Positions 35,260-47,399 of a stretch of 64,000 nucleotides of DNA are shown here, piece after piece. Origin of the DNA: Rhodamnia argentea (lineage: Eukaryota; Streptophyta; Magnoliopsida; Myrtales; Myrtaceae); assembly GCF_020921035.1 (NCBI RefSeq), contig NC_063150.1, positions 28,195,826-28,259,825 on the forward strand, given 5' to 3'. The number at the start of each line of letters is the position of its first letter. Positions within the stretch are counted from its first letter, which is position 1. The notes below the pieces were generated by a model. It was given only the letters and a program-made list of their open reading frames with translations, did not search any database and had not been told where the DNA came from. A program made the position numbers and the translations under genes.

Positions 35260-35642
35260 TAGGGTTAATATGACGAAAAAGCCTAATCTGGTACACTTAG
35301 GATAAATTTACTCCAAATTAATCTTTTGACCGCTAAAAACCCCAAACTAGTACACAAGTGATAAATTTACTCTCTGCTAGTTTCCATTAAATTTTATCAT
35401 CAAGTTGCTAGTTGAATGACACGTGATAGTTAATGGGTGTACCAGTTTGGGATTTTTACCCTCCGTTTGTCACAAGCATACTAGTTTGGAGTTTTTGAGG
35501 AATTAACCCAATTTAATAAACGCTAATAGAGAGTAAATTTATCACAGGTGTACGATGTTGAAATTTTTTATTGTCAAGAAATTAGTTTTGGGATAAATTT
35601 GTTACGGACGTACTAGTTTGGAGTTTTTCATGATATTATCCC
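35260..35642. mobile_element. Foldback MITE with 7-bp target duplication (copy 2)
   Basis: Twin of 13161-13542, with ATATTAT at 35253-35259 and 35643-35649. Confidence 0.72.
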
Positions 35643-35649
35643 ATATTAT

Positions 35650-37296
35650 ATGCCGGTTTTACAAGTACTATATATTAATTTTTTAACAACATGAGTTCAA
35701 TGTCTACGACAATTTGTGGATTTTTCTTTTTCTGGTTATCACCAAAAATGGTCTCAGGCGCTAGCAAAAGTCATCGGTGAAGCTAGGAAAATAGTCGGTC
35801 GAAGTTGATGGGTAATGTAGTGATTTGGCCCCGTTGACAAATGTTAACTTATACAAGTTACAAACTCGGAATGATTCTATTGAAGCTCCTCCTACGTAAC
35901 TCAAAGAGTAATTTCCTTACTTGTCCAAGATTTTAATCGTTGGTGTCAATTAGGCAGTATGTAGATGGCTTGAGGTTTATCCCAAGGGCTAAAATATTTG
36001 CCAGTACTGTTTCGTTTAAATATTCATCAAATGGAATCCACCCATCTTTTGGCTAATCTAGCCTCCTCCATCCCTCGAGATCAAGCTTGGCTGTGGAAGA
36101 GTTGCGGGGCATAAATCTAAGAATTTGAAGAGCTTGTTATAAGTATATTGTACTAGAGCCTTTCGTCAGCAAGTTGTTTCTTGTTTTCCTTTCAAAACTC
36201 AATCTTTTCAGCTTGCTCCTACAGAACCAAGAGTCGAACTAAGTCTCATAAATTAGATCCAGTAGAATTATTTATTGAAATGGCTTATCTAACGGAAGAT
36301 ATCATCGAAAACTTACAATGGCTTGCCAAAAAAAAGGGTGAATCGATCATCATCATGATAGTACAGAAAATGGGTTTGTCAGACCGGGCCTCTGCTATAT
36401 CAATTGTACTTAATTGTCGTTAGTGGATTTCGTTATTGAGTTAGCCATACAATTCATATGTTTCTAGAGCAGATCAAGCATCAAAAGAAGTACTCATGTA
36501 ATTATGGCCTGGCCTCCTTATATATCACTCAATAGTAGTCTCCTCGAGCCCATACTAGTCTATCCTTAAGCCACCCGTATATTAGAGGGCTCCTCATCGG
36601 ATACAATCCATAACTGACACGATCCGGTGTACGTATGTCAAGCCCCTCACTGGTGGGGCATGGCACCAGTGAGCGCGACAGCTTTTAACAATCCAATTGC
36701 AAGGCTAATAAGGGCGGATTTAGTGACCCACATTACACGCATTATATTACTCCAGCTCATTATGGTTCCAAAGGTCCTCCTCGAAAGGCAATATAGCTCA
36801 AGAACCGGACAAGGAACGAGGAATTCTAGTTGCAAAGGGTGCTTCGTTCTAGTATTTCATTTTTAAATGCGCCTCATTAACGAATATTTCCGGTACCGAT
36901 TAAGTATATTTAATATGTAATAATTCAATTTTCATGCTGGGCGACCAGGCTTGAAACAATTGTACTATTAGGGCTGTTCGGTTTGTCAGGATTCAAGGTA
37001 CATGAAGGATAACTTAGGAGGTGTTAAGATGACTTTTCTTTTAGGACCAAAAAGATCATTAAGGATAACATAAGCAACTAATGAATAAGTAGAATATATT
37101 TGCGTACAAGTTCAACACAATGAATGATAATCACAAACGGAGATCTACTTGAGGGACATGACCGAATGCAAAGCCAGCAAATCCAAACCCATTCCTCACA
37201 CAAAAGCTCCAAGCTAGAGCCAAAAAGAAACAAAATAAACAAAAAATCACTCAAGTTCCAATAATTATCCACCACAAGGGATTTTGAAAAGAGAAC
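35650..37296. other. Intergenic spacer (copy 2)
   Basis: Equivalent of 13550-15173. No gene recognised. Includes about 60 bases at 36613-36675 not present in copy 1. Confidence 0.4.
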
Positions 37297-37877
37297 TTAA
37301 GCACAAGCACCAGGATTTGCCTAGAGGTACTCTTCAATTGTCTTGAACAAGCCCACAGCTCTATCTTTGCCCTGCTTGATGTCATCTTCCTTGAGCTCTG
37401 CACCTTCCTTATCATGATAATGGCTGATCATCTTACAGACACATCCTTCGTCAGCTGATGCGACGAACTTCACCTTTTAGACGATGAAGTCAATTTTGTC
37501 GAACTGAACATCACTTTCAATCAAAGTATATTTGCAGTAAAAGTTCTCAACATCAAGAGCGTCGATGTTGTGCTTCGTGTACTTGATGTGAGCACCTGTC
37601 ACATGAATTCATGTAAGTAAAAAGATTAATTTCGAGTTATGTTGTCTATAAACGAACTCGACATTCCAGATAAACATCTATTATCCTACTTACTTTTGCC
37701 AAAGTTGGTCTGCTTAATGCTACCAACTCCACCATCTCCCTTGGTGAACTCAACGCTCTTGATGCCCCCGGGGACAATCTTGGGAATGACGTTGTGCGAG
37801 TCAAGGACCAAATCCATGAGCATCCTCGAGGGAGCAACGGTAGACGTGAACTCCTGAGAATAGGTAACGACACCCAT
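37297..37877 (-). pseudogene. PR-10 / Bet v 1-like pseudogene (two stops)
   Basis: Exon 1 is 37694-37877, fully open with an intact ATG and a normal GT donor. Exon 2 is 37297-37595, with the same extra codon as its twin at 15174. It shares the TAA (37477-37479) with the twin. A private TAG at 37321-37323 changes the Leu of EYL near the C-terminus. The Gln before GKD is intact here. The shared stop predates the large duplication. Confidence 0.88.
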
Positions 37878-38934
37878 GTTTTCCTTGTAAGAAGCAAAGA
37901 GAAATGAACTCAAGTAGGAAATGGAAGGATTTGATGTGATTGCGATTGAAGAAGGCTTGAGCTGACGAAATTATAGGCAATTTAGTTGTTTAGCAGTCCA
38001 TATAAGCATTCAAAATTCAAAGTACTCCGAACTGGACCAATCAGCCTTGCTTTTACAAGGGGCAGAGCCACCCGGAGTCTAGAAAATTATGGAAAAGGAC
38101 AAGTTCATTACAGATCAAACATGAAGGACTATGTTCTTTGTTCACGTCGGGTTCACCTATACGGCGGGCGCAGAACAATTTAAATTGGTGATATCAATAG
38201 GGATATAAACTTCCCAGGTGTGTAGAATTTCATTGAAATTATCTATCATGCCCACAATGTATTCTTATATACATTAGTTGCTCCATTATATAAATGTTCG
38301 AATTCATTATTTTTTAAGATTCTCCAGACATTTAATCATGCTTAACTACTCCATTCTCAAGTCACTATCCGTAATATCTGAATATATCGATAAAAGATTT
38401 AATAGCTTTGATTTTGTCTGTCCAGTATTGCATTAAAAGAAGAATTTAGACTTCAACCTCCGGTTGTGTTGATTTTTCATTACTAATGAAATTCCACAAA
38501 AGAGTCCAAAGTCTAATTCTAATTCTAATCTCTAAAAAGGAGTTCATTACTAATGAATTTCCACAAAAGAGGAAAAACATGTATATGAATTAATCTTTAA
38601 GCACGAATCTAATATCAATCAATGCAATGAGATTTTTATCTTTTCAGCTTAATTTTTTTTTTCTACATTGTTTGCGGAGATATTTTTTAAAAATTTTTTG
38701 AACAAATCCGAATTCCAGATAGTTTTTGCGCAACCACCTAATCTTTTTGTTGCCAAGGATCTCGTTGTGGCAGGCCCGTTGGACTCGCACTTCTTCATCT
38801 TTTTGTTTGAAATAGTACTCATCACTATCAGATTTTCCAATCTCAACCTCTCACCATATCACCGATTTCGCTCCATATATATCCAATCACGCTTCCAAAC
38901 GTGCGTTCTAATAGATGTGTCTGTGACGTACATC

Positions 38935-39565
38935 TAGGTAAGGCAGCTTGATGTCGCCAAGCCAGAGCTTGGCTTCCTTCTTAGAGTTCTAGGTCCTGGC
39001 GAGATGCCATTCCCATCAACCACGCGTGTCCCCGCATGACGAGCCACCGGGGGGATTCCGGCATGGCAAGGATCGCCATGGCGAGGATGCCGACGCCGAC
39101 ATTGATGAACACAATTTTTCAAGGCTTGTTCACTGCCCTCCCTGAGGTAATTAATCATGTTCTTTTCTCTTTGTTTGTTTTTTTTTTTGTATCATCTTTC
39201 TCAATTTTTTTCATATGTTTTGGTGGTTCAGGTGTTCCTCAATGTCGGCATCGTTATCAGCTGAAGGGTGGCCTCTCCTGGTATGTGAGGGAGCTTGCCA
39301 TCGCGCTCCTCGCAATGCCGGAATTCTCCAGTGGCTCATTGTGCAGGGATGCTGGGTTGATCCGAGTGGCATCCTCGTCAGGACAATAAGGAAGGCGAGC
39401 TCCTACTTGGCGACATCAAAGAGGCTTGTTCAGAGGAGGACGACCTAGACATCAAGGTCCTTCAACTGGCTCAGCAGGTCGGCGTTCGCACTTCTGCCTC
39501 CACTCGCGTGCCTTGGTCCTGCTGATCCAGAGAGAGGCCAGGCATGGGACACTTCATGGCCCCTA
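38935..39565. pseudogene. Head-to-head polyol transporter fragments, copy 2c
   Basis: Twin of 16800-17560. The minus arm (39112 down to 38935) has an internal deletion of about 100 bases joining the VGI region directly to AMAILAMPES. Plus-strand exon-1 tail QGLFTALPE is 39120-39146, intron 39147-39231, exon 2 from 39232. The plus arm has the same deletion after VVG seen at 17202, plus further losses. Confidence 0.74.
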
Positions 39566-40719
39566 TGTGTCTCGAAATTTGAAATGTTCAAGCATCATTA
39601 TTTGTGTAGAATAGAAAAGTTTAGGCTGACCTTTTTTTTTATGGGCAGATGGAAATTTGGCTAATAATGTACGAATGGAATAAATTCGTTTACGAATTCG
39701 ACTCGACCAATGATAATCACAAATGGAGATCTACTTGAGGGGAAAATTGAAGGCGATGCCTCAATCATTGGATTGCTTATTGCTCTATCAAATTTAATTC
39801 AAAGTTCGAAGCACTCCGAATTGGACCGGGCCGAACTACTTTCAAGCCTTTCATGTTCTCTTCTTGGGAGGAGCCACCGATCATTCGGAATGTTAGGAGA
39901 AAGGGCAAGTCACGAACAAAAGCTCTCTTCGTCTGGCCATTAGGGACATTTTATTTTTAGGTCGATTGGAATACTAACATTGGTGAAACCTTATTACGTA
40001 CATTTAAAAGAGGGTAAATATTTGAGTTCGAGCTCCGACCCCACCGGAACCAAAGCTTAAATTGGGTGAGTCTAGATAACTTAACCCCTTTTTTGGCTAC
40101 AAGTTTGCCTGGATAAGATCTTTTTCTTAAAGGAAATTTAACCATTCATGTTACGAACATATTTAGACACGAATTTTAAGCCAATAACAGACAACCATGA
40201 CCACCATTGCTAAGTTAATGATTCAAAGTTCGTTCATTGTGCCATCAAGTACAATCGCCGAGCGATTTAATTTTTTCCGGTTTCCAAAAGGCAATTTGCT
40301 AGTGTGACTTTTCAATTGCCATGATAGCAACGTCATTGGATCGGAATGACCGTAGACCAAACTTTTCTGCCATTTTTTTCTAGTCAGATTTTCTCTCTCT
40401 TCCTTTTGCAATTCATCTATAAGTCAAGTGCAAATTCACCTTCATGACCACGAAGGGACATCTTTTCTTGGGCAAAATCCATGACTCATTGGATTGCTCA
40501 TTGCTCCTTCAAGATTTATATTTATTTATCATTTATTGATTTTTTGCATGGCATACGCACAGCCATCAAATCCTTAATGACATAGGAATCACACCATAAA
40601 ACCCTTTCCTCACCCAAAAGCTCCGAGGCAGAGCCAAAGGGGAAACAGAAGATACAAGACACACTTTCCGCTCACTTTACTATATCACCGCTCAGAAAGG
40701 ATATTGGGAAAAGAAGCAT
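39566..40719. other. Downstream spacer of PR-10 D2
   Basis: Equivalent of 17561-18665. AT-rich, no gene recognised. Confidence 0.4.
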
Positions 40720-41297
40720 TTAGGCGCATACATCGGGGTTGGCCACGAGGTACTCCTCAACAGCCTTGTACAATCCCATAGCTTTGTCTTTACCCTTCTT
40801 GATCTCCTCCTCCCTGAGCTCACAACCTTCCTTCACATGGTACTCGCTATTCATCTTGCAGACGCAACCGCTGCCAGCTACGACGAATTTTACTTCTTCC
40901 ACGACGAAGTCGATCTTGTCGAACTTGATGTCGCTTTCGATCATAGTATATTTGCAATAAAAGCTACCCGCGTCAAGAGCCTCGACCTTGTGCTTTGTGT
41001 ACTTGATGTGGGAGCCTGTTGTGCAAATTCATCAAAGCAAAGAAGTCAATTCTTAAATCGAAGGTCTTTATATAGATTCGACATGGTAGAAGTATGAGTG
41101 TGATCCGACTTACTTTCAGCAAAGTTGGTTTTCTTGATGCTACCAACTCCACCATCTCCCTCGATGAACTCGATGCTCTTGATGCCCTCGGGAACAACCC
41201 TAGGTAGGACATTGTGGGACTCGAGGACCAAAGCCTTGAACATCCTCGATGGGGCAATGCTGCTTGTGATCTCCAGCGAGTAGGTGATGACGCCCAT
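40720..41297 (-). CDS. PR-10 / Bet v 1 family protein, copy D2
   Basis: Exon 1 is 41114-41297 and exon 2 is 40720-41015, with a 98-bp GT-AG intron at codon 62. It encodes 159 residues with no lesion. P-loop GDGGVGS, E148 and Y150 are present, and it ends ANPDVCA. Private differences include Arg33-Val34 after LP, Ile42, Asn117 and Arg129. It is the twin of D1 by position, but its sequence carries the common SSHIKYTKHK junction rather than D1's Pro/Met version. No signal peptide or membrane segment; expected to be a cytosolic ligand-binding defence or stress protein. The ligand cannot be told from sequence. Confidence 0.94.
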
Positions 41298-41414
41298 GTC
41301 GGCCTGGCAAGAAACAAAGAGAACGGACCTCAAGAAGGGTGGTGGAAGGGTTTGGTTTGATTGGTAGAGGAGAAGGCTTGAGCTGATGAAGATGATGAGG
41401 AGAACTACTTGGTA

Positions 41415-41422
41415 CTTATAGG
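41415..41422 (-). promoter_or_regulatory. TATA box of PR-10 D2
   Basis: CCTATAAG, about 118 bases before the ATG, in the same sequence context as D1, D3 and D4. Confidence 0.65.
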
Positions 41423-41959
41423 CAAGTCCATTGCTTAGAACTCCATCCTCATTCAAAGTTCAAAGCACGCCGAATCGGACCGAGCCGAATTACTTTCAAG
41501 CCTTTCTCATTTTCTTGTTGGGAGGAGCCCCTGAACATCTGGAAGGTCAGGCAAAAGGACAAATCACGATCAAAGCTCCTTCTGTTTGGCCATTATTATA
41601 ACAACCTAACGTGAGGTATTGGAATTAATGAGAAATTACATATTCATCCGCAGACACCATGGGCCCATTACGATATTCTATACTTGGTACACCACATGTC
41701 TAGAAAAAGTAATTCAAATCAAATATTTTGATCATGATGTGAATTATTCATTTTCGTCGGAATGAAAGCATAAAATAGGTGAGTCTAGATAAGTTAATCC
41801 CTTTTTCAGCTTCGAATTTCCAAGATACAATCTTTTTTGAAAAGAAAGTTGAACTTTTATATCATGAATTGATTTAGATAAGAATTTTAGGCTCAATACC
41901 TGACAACCATGACCACCATTGTTAAGGTATAATTCTATGTTTGTTGGTTGCACTATTGA

Positions 41960-42390
41960 GGACAATCACTGAAATGAGTTTAGGAGCCAATTCTCTTGGA
42001 GAAAGGACAGACTCATGTCTCCCATGGTAATATCAAGGGCTGAAATTGATGGTGCATAAAAAGATAACAAATGAATCATAGGTATTATTGCATGGTTGGC
42101 TAGCAGCTCAATAGTCGAAGCTTGGTCAAAAAGAGAACATTGGAACTCGCCAATGGAAGTGTTAGCAGCAGCTCTTCTTCTCGCATGCAATATACTCAGT
42201 CCCTCGACATCCAAAAAGTAAATTCTGAAATCGATCGCAAAGCCTTAATTGATGTCATCTAACAAAGGGGTCTTTATCCTCAGAGTATTCAACATTTGCT
42301 TACAGATTCTTGCATGCGGCTTCACCACAATCCGGGATGGAATTAGGCTTTGACCCGTAAACCACATAATGGAGCTACTCATGCTCTTGC
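41960..42390 (+). pseudogene. RNase H-like (RVT_3) fragment upstream of PR-10 D2
   Basis: Same decayed domain as at 19920. It includes the ELLANHAI/WSKREHW region, and the EAxAALLLA stretch is broken by small deletions. Head to head with D2. Confidence 0.5.
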
Positions 42391-42399
42391 AAATTAGGC

Positions 42400-43610
42400 T
42401 TTAATTCAAATAGGAATCGCATCTTCTTTTCTTTTTCACAATCTTCCATCTGAAGTTATAAAAGTATTATACTAGTAGAGACTTCTTTACTTTCTCTTTT
42501 AAATGTAGGCTTCCCGCATCCCGTTTGTAATGCTTTGTTTGAAATGAAAAGCCATTTCTAGGGGAAACATGGATCCGATTCATTGTGCCTCTGTTTACGA
42601 AAGTCAATTTTTCTAGTTTGACCTTTCAAATGCCACTATAGCTAAGTCATCGAATCGAGATGACCGTACTCTAAACTTGGATTAACTCACAAAGAAGTTT
42701 GACTTTTCATATGGCACTAAAGCTAAGTCATAGAATCGGGATGACTGTACTCTAAATTTGGATTAACTCGCAAAGACAAATGTCTCTATCATGACCGTTC
42801 TTTTTCTTTTTTTATTTTGCTTTTTTGCTAGTCAAATTTCCTCCACTTTATTTGGGAAATAAAGTTTGCTTTCCATGATTTTCAAAGAAGCACGCTATAG
42901 CTTAATTAATCGACCTGAAGTTGCATAATTTTATTTTGGAAACAATTCTTGCTTTCCATGATTTTCAAAGAAGCACACTATAACTTTTTTTTTTGGTCGA
43001 AACACTGTAGAATTATTGTCCCATTGATTCCATTTCGTTTCATGACTATATATCTCGCCTAGAGTATAATGAAATGATGCCCAAATTTTCCCTTGCACTT
43101 CATTATAACTTCAATCTCTTCTATTAGGGAGCCTGAAACCCAATACCTTTGGGTGGAGAAATCACCAAAAGAAAGTTGGATCCACTTTTACTTAAAAGTT
43201 TAAGACAATGAGTTATAGACCAACTAGAATATATTAACTGCTTTATACCATATCAATTCTCCGATGTGAAATTTCTCTAATCCAACTCACACGTACATTC
43301 TAACATCTTCTTCATGTAATTCATATATAAATCAAGTGAAAAATTCACCTTCATGACCACAAAGGGAGATTTTTTCTTGGGCAAAACCCATAATTCATTG
43401 GATTGCTCAGTGCTCCTTCAAGTTTTATTGTTTCGCATGCCCTTACACACAATCATTAAACCCTCGATAACAAAGAAAATCACACCACAAAGACCTTTCC
43501 TCAGCCAAAAGCTCCGAGGCAGAGCCAAAAGGGAAACAGAAGTTACAATACACTCTTTCCACGCACTTGACCATATCATCACTTAGAAAGGATATTGAGA
43601 AAAGAAGCAT
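42400..43610. other. Spacer between PR-10 D2 unit and D3
   Basis: AT-rich. Contains phrases repeated in the next unit (TAACTGC...CATATCAATT at 43230 and 46395; AAGGGAGATCTTTTCTTGGG-like at 43360 and 46465). The phrase 'AAAGAAGCACNCTATA' occurs twice at 42885 and 42965, a local duplication of about 80 bases. No gene recognised. Confidence 0.4.
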
Positions 43611-44189
43611 TTAGGCGCAAACATCGGGGTTGACCACAAGGTACTCCTCAACAGCCCTATACAATCCCATAGCTTTGTCTTTACCCTTTTTTATGTCCTC
43701 CTCCTTGAGCTCACAACCTTCCTTCACATGGTACTCGCTGGTCATCTTGCAGACGCATCCGCTGCCAGCCACGACGAATTTTACTTCTTCCACGACGAAG
43801 TCGATCTTGTCAAACTTGATGTCGCTTTCAATCATGGTATATTTGCAGTAAAAACTAACTGCATCAAGAGCCTCGACCTTGTGCTTCGTGTACTTGATGT
43901 GGGAGCCTGTTACGTAAATTCATCAAAGCAAAGAAGCTAATTCTTAATTCCAAGATCTATACATAGACTTAGACATGGTAAAAGTACGAGTATGATCCTA
44001 CTTACTTTCAGCGAAGTTGGTTTTCTTGATGCTGCCAACTCCACCATCTCCCTTGATGAACTCGACGCTCTTGATGCCCTCGGGAACAATCTTGGGTAGG
44101 ACATTATGGGACTCGAGGACCAAAGCATTGAACATCCTCGACGGGGCAATGCTGCTTGTGATCTCCAGCGAGTAGGTCATGACTCCCAT
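43611..44189 (-). CDS. PR-10 / Bet v 1 family protein, copy D3 (P-loop neighbour E46K)
   Basis: Exon 1 is 44006-44189 and exon 2 is 43611-43906, with a 99-bp GT-AG intron at codon 62. It encodes 159 open codons. Shares Asn21 with D4, marking these two as closest relatives. Oddity: residue 46, directly before the GDGGVGS loop, is Lys where D1, D2 and D4 have the family-conserved Glu. Also Met4, Val78, Arg145 and Val153. The glutamate at this position is among those conserved across PR-10 proteins, so a changed ligand or nucleic-acid behaviour is possible but unproven. Otherwise intact, with the shared TATA box. Confidence 0.94.
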
Positions 44190-44306
44190 GTTGGCCTTGT
44201 GAGAAACAAAGAGAACTAAACTCAATAAGGGTGGTGGAAGGGTTTGGTGTGATTGCTAATGGAGAAGGCTTGAGCTGATGAAGATGATGAGGAGAACTAC
44301 TTGGTA

Positions 44307-44314
44307 CTTATAGG
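44307..44314 (-). promoter_or_regulatory. TATA box of PR-10 D3
   Basis: CCTATAAG, 118 bases before the ATG. Confidence 0.65.
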
Positions 44315-44779
44315 CAAGTCCATTGGTTTGTACTCCTTCCTCATGCAAAGTTCAGAGCACTCCGAATTGGACCGAGCCGAATTACTTTCAAGCCTTTCTT
44401 TTTTTCATAGTGGGAGGAGCCACCGATCATCTGGAAGGTCAAGCAAAAGGACAAATCATAATCGAAGCTCCTTTTGTTTGGCCAGTACTATAAATCCTAA
44501 GGTGAAGTATCAGAATTAAGGTGAGGTTAGGAAAGGCTTATCTGCTGTTTCCGCTGTTCTAGAATTATCCATTTTCATCGGAACTAAGCATAAAATAGGT
44601 AAGTTAATCCCTTTTTCAGTTTCGAATTTCCAAGATGCAATCTTTTTTGAAAAGCAAATTGAATTTGTATATCATGAAATGATTAAGATGAGAATTTTAG
44701 GCTTGATACCTGACAACCATGACCACCGTTGCTAAGGTATAATTCTATGTTTGTTCGTTGTGCTATCAAGGATAATTGC

Positions 44780-45215
44780 GAAAATAAGTTTAGGAGCCGA
44801 TTCTCTTGGACAAAGGACAGACTCATGTCTCCATGCTCATATCAAGGGCTGAAATTGATAGTGCATAAAAAGATAACAAATGAGTGATAGGGATTATTGC
44901 ACGATCGGCTAGCAACACAGTAGTCGAAGCTTGGTCAAAAAGAGAATGTTGGAACTCGTCGATGGAAGTGAAAGCAGCAGCTCTTCTTCTCACATGCAAT
45001 ATGCTCAGTCCCTCGACATCCAAATACTAATTTTTTAAATCGATTGTAATGCCTTAATTGATGTCATCCAACAAAAGGGTCTTTATCCGCAGAGTATTCA
45101 ACATTTGCTTACAGATCCTTGCATCGTGCTTTACCACAATCCAGGTTGGAATTAGGCTTGGATCCACAAACCACATGATGGAGCTACTCATGCTCTTGCA
45201 AACTGGGTTTTTAAT
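44780..45215 (+). pseudogene. RNase H-like (RVT_3) fragment upstream of PR-10 D3
   Basis: Same domain remnant as at 19920 and 41960. The best-preserved phrase in this copy is VEAWSKRECWNSSMEVKAAA (approx. 44930-44990), consistent with the EA-rich helix of plant RNase H-like domains. Stops before and after. Confidence 0.5.
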
Positions 45216-46711
45216 CAAATAGGAGTCATATCTTCTTTGTTTTTTCACAATCTTCCTTCTGAAATTGAAGAATATCATACTAGTAGAGTCTTATTTACTT
45301 TATTTTTTTAATGTAGGTTTTCTGCATCCTGTTTGTGATGCTTGTTTGAAAAGAAATGTCATTTCTAGGGAAAAGAGTGGATCCGATTCATTGTGCTTTT
45401 GTTTAAAAAAGTCAATTTTTCTAGTTCAACTTTTCAAATGCCACTATAGCTAAGTCATCGAATCGAGATGACCGTACTCTAAACTTGGATCAACTCACAA
45501 ATAAGTTTGACTTGTTTGGCAATGATTCTGATTCTCTAATATTGTTTTCGGCACAAAAAATATGAGAAACCTGTTTGGTAATGTAAATGATTCTGATCCT
45601 TATATTTTCTGATTTTGTACCCAAAAACGCTTTTGGAGAAGAAACAAGAATAAAAAAAAGTTAATTCTTTGTTCCACAATCACTTTTGAGAAACAAGAAC
45701 CTATCCGTCGTCGCCTGCTGTTATTCATGACCGACCATCATCGCTTCATGCCGGAGAAAAAGGAAAAGAAAAATAGAAACAAAATAAAATAATAAAAAAT
45801 TTCTAAAAAATAAATAATTTAATTTAAAATTAACTTTTATAAATATATAAATTAGAAAAACAACAAACATTTTAAAAAAAATTCTCTAGATTTGTATTGC
45901 ATTCTTAACAAATTATAAGAAACAAATACGCCATGATTTAGTTAAATAAAGAAATATTTAAGTAATACGGGTCAAGTCGAGTATGAATTTGGCTAAATAT
46001 AAAAGTGTTCAAGTGAAAATTCATGGCAAAAATTCAAGTGCAAATTGCTTATTGAGCTTATGTTCTTTCTTAATGATCTTGCATATATCCTTATGCTCCA
46101 CGAAATAAAGAGACTAATTATGGATTATGCATCATCTATATTCATTTAATTAGTGATGCTATATAGGTTGATTTTGTAGTAACAGGACATAATTATTCGA
46201 CTTAAATAAAAAAAACTGGGAAGAGAAATTGCTCCTAAGAACAGAAATTTTGTGCATTCTAATTCTCTAAAACTTATCCAGCGAATATAATCAGAAAAAA
46301 ATCAAAAATCATCGAATCAAGATAACCAAGAGGGATTTGGACTTACTTTTACTCAAAAACTAAAGCCAATAAATTATGGGTCAACTACGATATATTAACT
46401 GCTCCACACCATATCAATTTTTCGATATGGGATTTTTCTAATCCAAGTCACACGTGCATTCTAAGGGAGATCTTTTCTTGGGCAAAATCCAGTATTCATT
46501 GGATTGCTCAGTGCTCCTTGAAGTCTTATTTTTTGGCATGGCCTTACACACAATCATCAAACCCTCTATAACATAGAAAATCACACCATGAAAACCTTTC
46601 CTCAGCCAATAGCACCGAGGCAGAGCCAAAGGGGAAACAGAAGATACAATACACACTTTCGACTCACTTTACTATATCATCACTTATAAAAGATCTTGAG
46701 AAAAGAAGCAT
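45216..46711. other. Spacer between PR-10 D3 unit and D4
   Basis: Contains an AT-rich stretch, 45520-46320, with words such as AACGCTTTTGGAG and AGAAACAAGAA, similar to those at the ends of the 20909-22220 element, so a decayed relative of it is likely. No gene recognised. Confidence 0.4.
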
Positions 46712-47284
46712 TTAGGCGCAAACATCGGGATTGGCCACAAGGTACTCCTCAACAGCCTTATACAATCCCATAGCTTTGTCTTTACCCTTCTTGATCTCCT
46801 CCTCCTTGAGCTCACAACCTTCCTTCACATGGTACTCGCTGGTCATCTTGCAAACGCATCCACTGCCAGCCGCGATGAATTTCACTTCTTCCACGACGAA
46901 GTCGATCTTGTCAAACTTGATGTCGCTTTCAATCATGGTATATTTGCAGTAAAAGCTACCTGCATCAAGAGCCTCGACCTTGTGCTTTGTGTACTTGATG
47001 TGGGAGCCTGTTACGTAAATTCATCAAAGCAAAGAAGCTATTTCTTAATTCCAAGATCTATACATAGACATGGTAAAAGTACGAGTATGATCCTACTTAC
47101 TTTCAGCGAAGTTGGTTTTCTTGATGCTGCCAACTCCACCATCTCCCTCGATGAACTCGACGCTCTTGATGCCCTCGGGAACAATCTTGGGTAGGACATT
47201 ATGGGACTCGAGGACCAAAGCGTTGAACATCCTTGACGGGGCAATGCTGCTTGTGATCTCCATCGAGTAGGTGATGACTCCCAT
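46712..47284 (-). CDS. PR-10 / Bet v 1 family protein, copy D4
   Basis: Exon 1 is 47101-47284 and exon 2 is 46712-47007, with a 93-bp GT-AG intron at codon 62. It encodes 159 residues, fully open. Starts MGVITYSMEITS; GDGGVGS loop preceded by Glu46; ends ANPDVCA. Ile106 and Met8 are its own; Asn21 is shared with D3. Promoter, exon layout and upstream RNase H remnant are the same as D1-D3, so D2, D3 and D4 form a tandem series with a spacing of 2.9 and 3.1 kb. Confidence 0.94.
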
Positions 47285-47399
47285 GTTGGCCTTGTGAGAA
47301 ACAAAGAGAACTGAACTCAAGAAGGGTGGTGGAAGGGTTTTGTGTGATTGCTAATGGAGAAGGCTTGAGCTGATGAAGATGATGAGGAGAACTACTTGG

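Larger units (their letters stand above)
23626..42910. repeat. Segmental duplication copy 2
   Basis: This is the second copy of the segment at 1-20900. The junction is visible at 23626, where the words seen at position 1 restart. The sequence just before it, 23260-23625, is itself a patchwork of pieces resembling 14560-14760 and 4500-4700. Copy 2 differs by a 1.5-kb deletion at 33147/33152 and by private substitutions that change which PR-10 copies are intact. Confidence 0.9.

Noticed and set aside
38668-38937. 89-codon plus-strand frame (also 16598)
   Set aside because: AT-rich, rich in Phe and Ile, with a differing frame between copies. It is the flank of the inverted transporter fragment.
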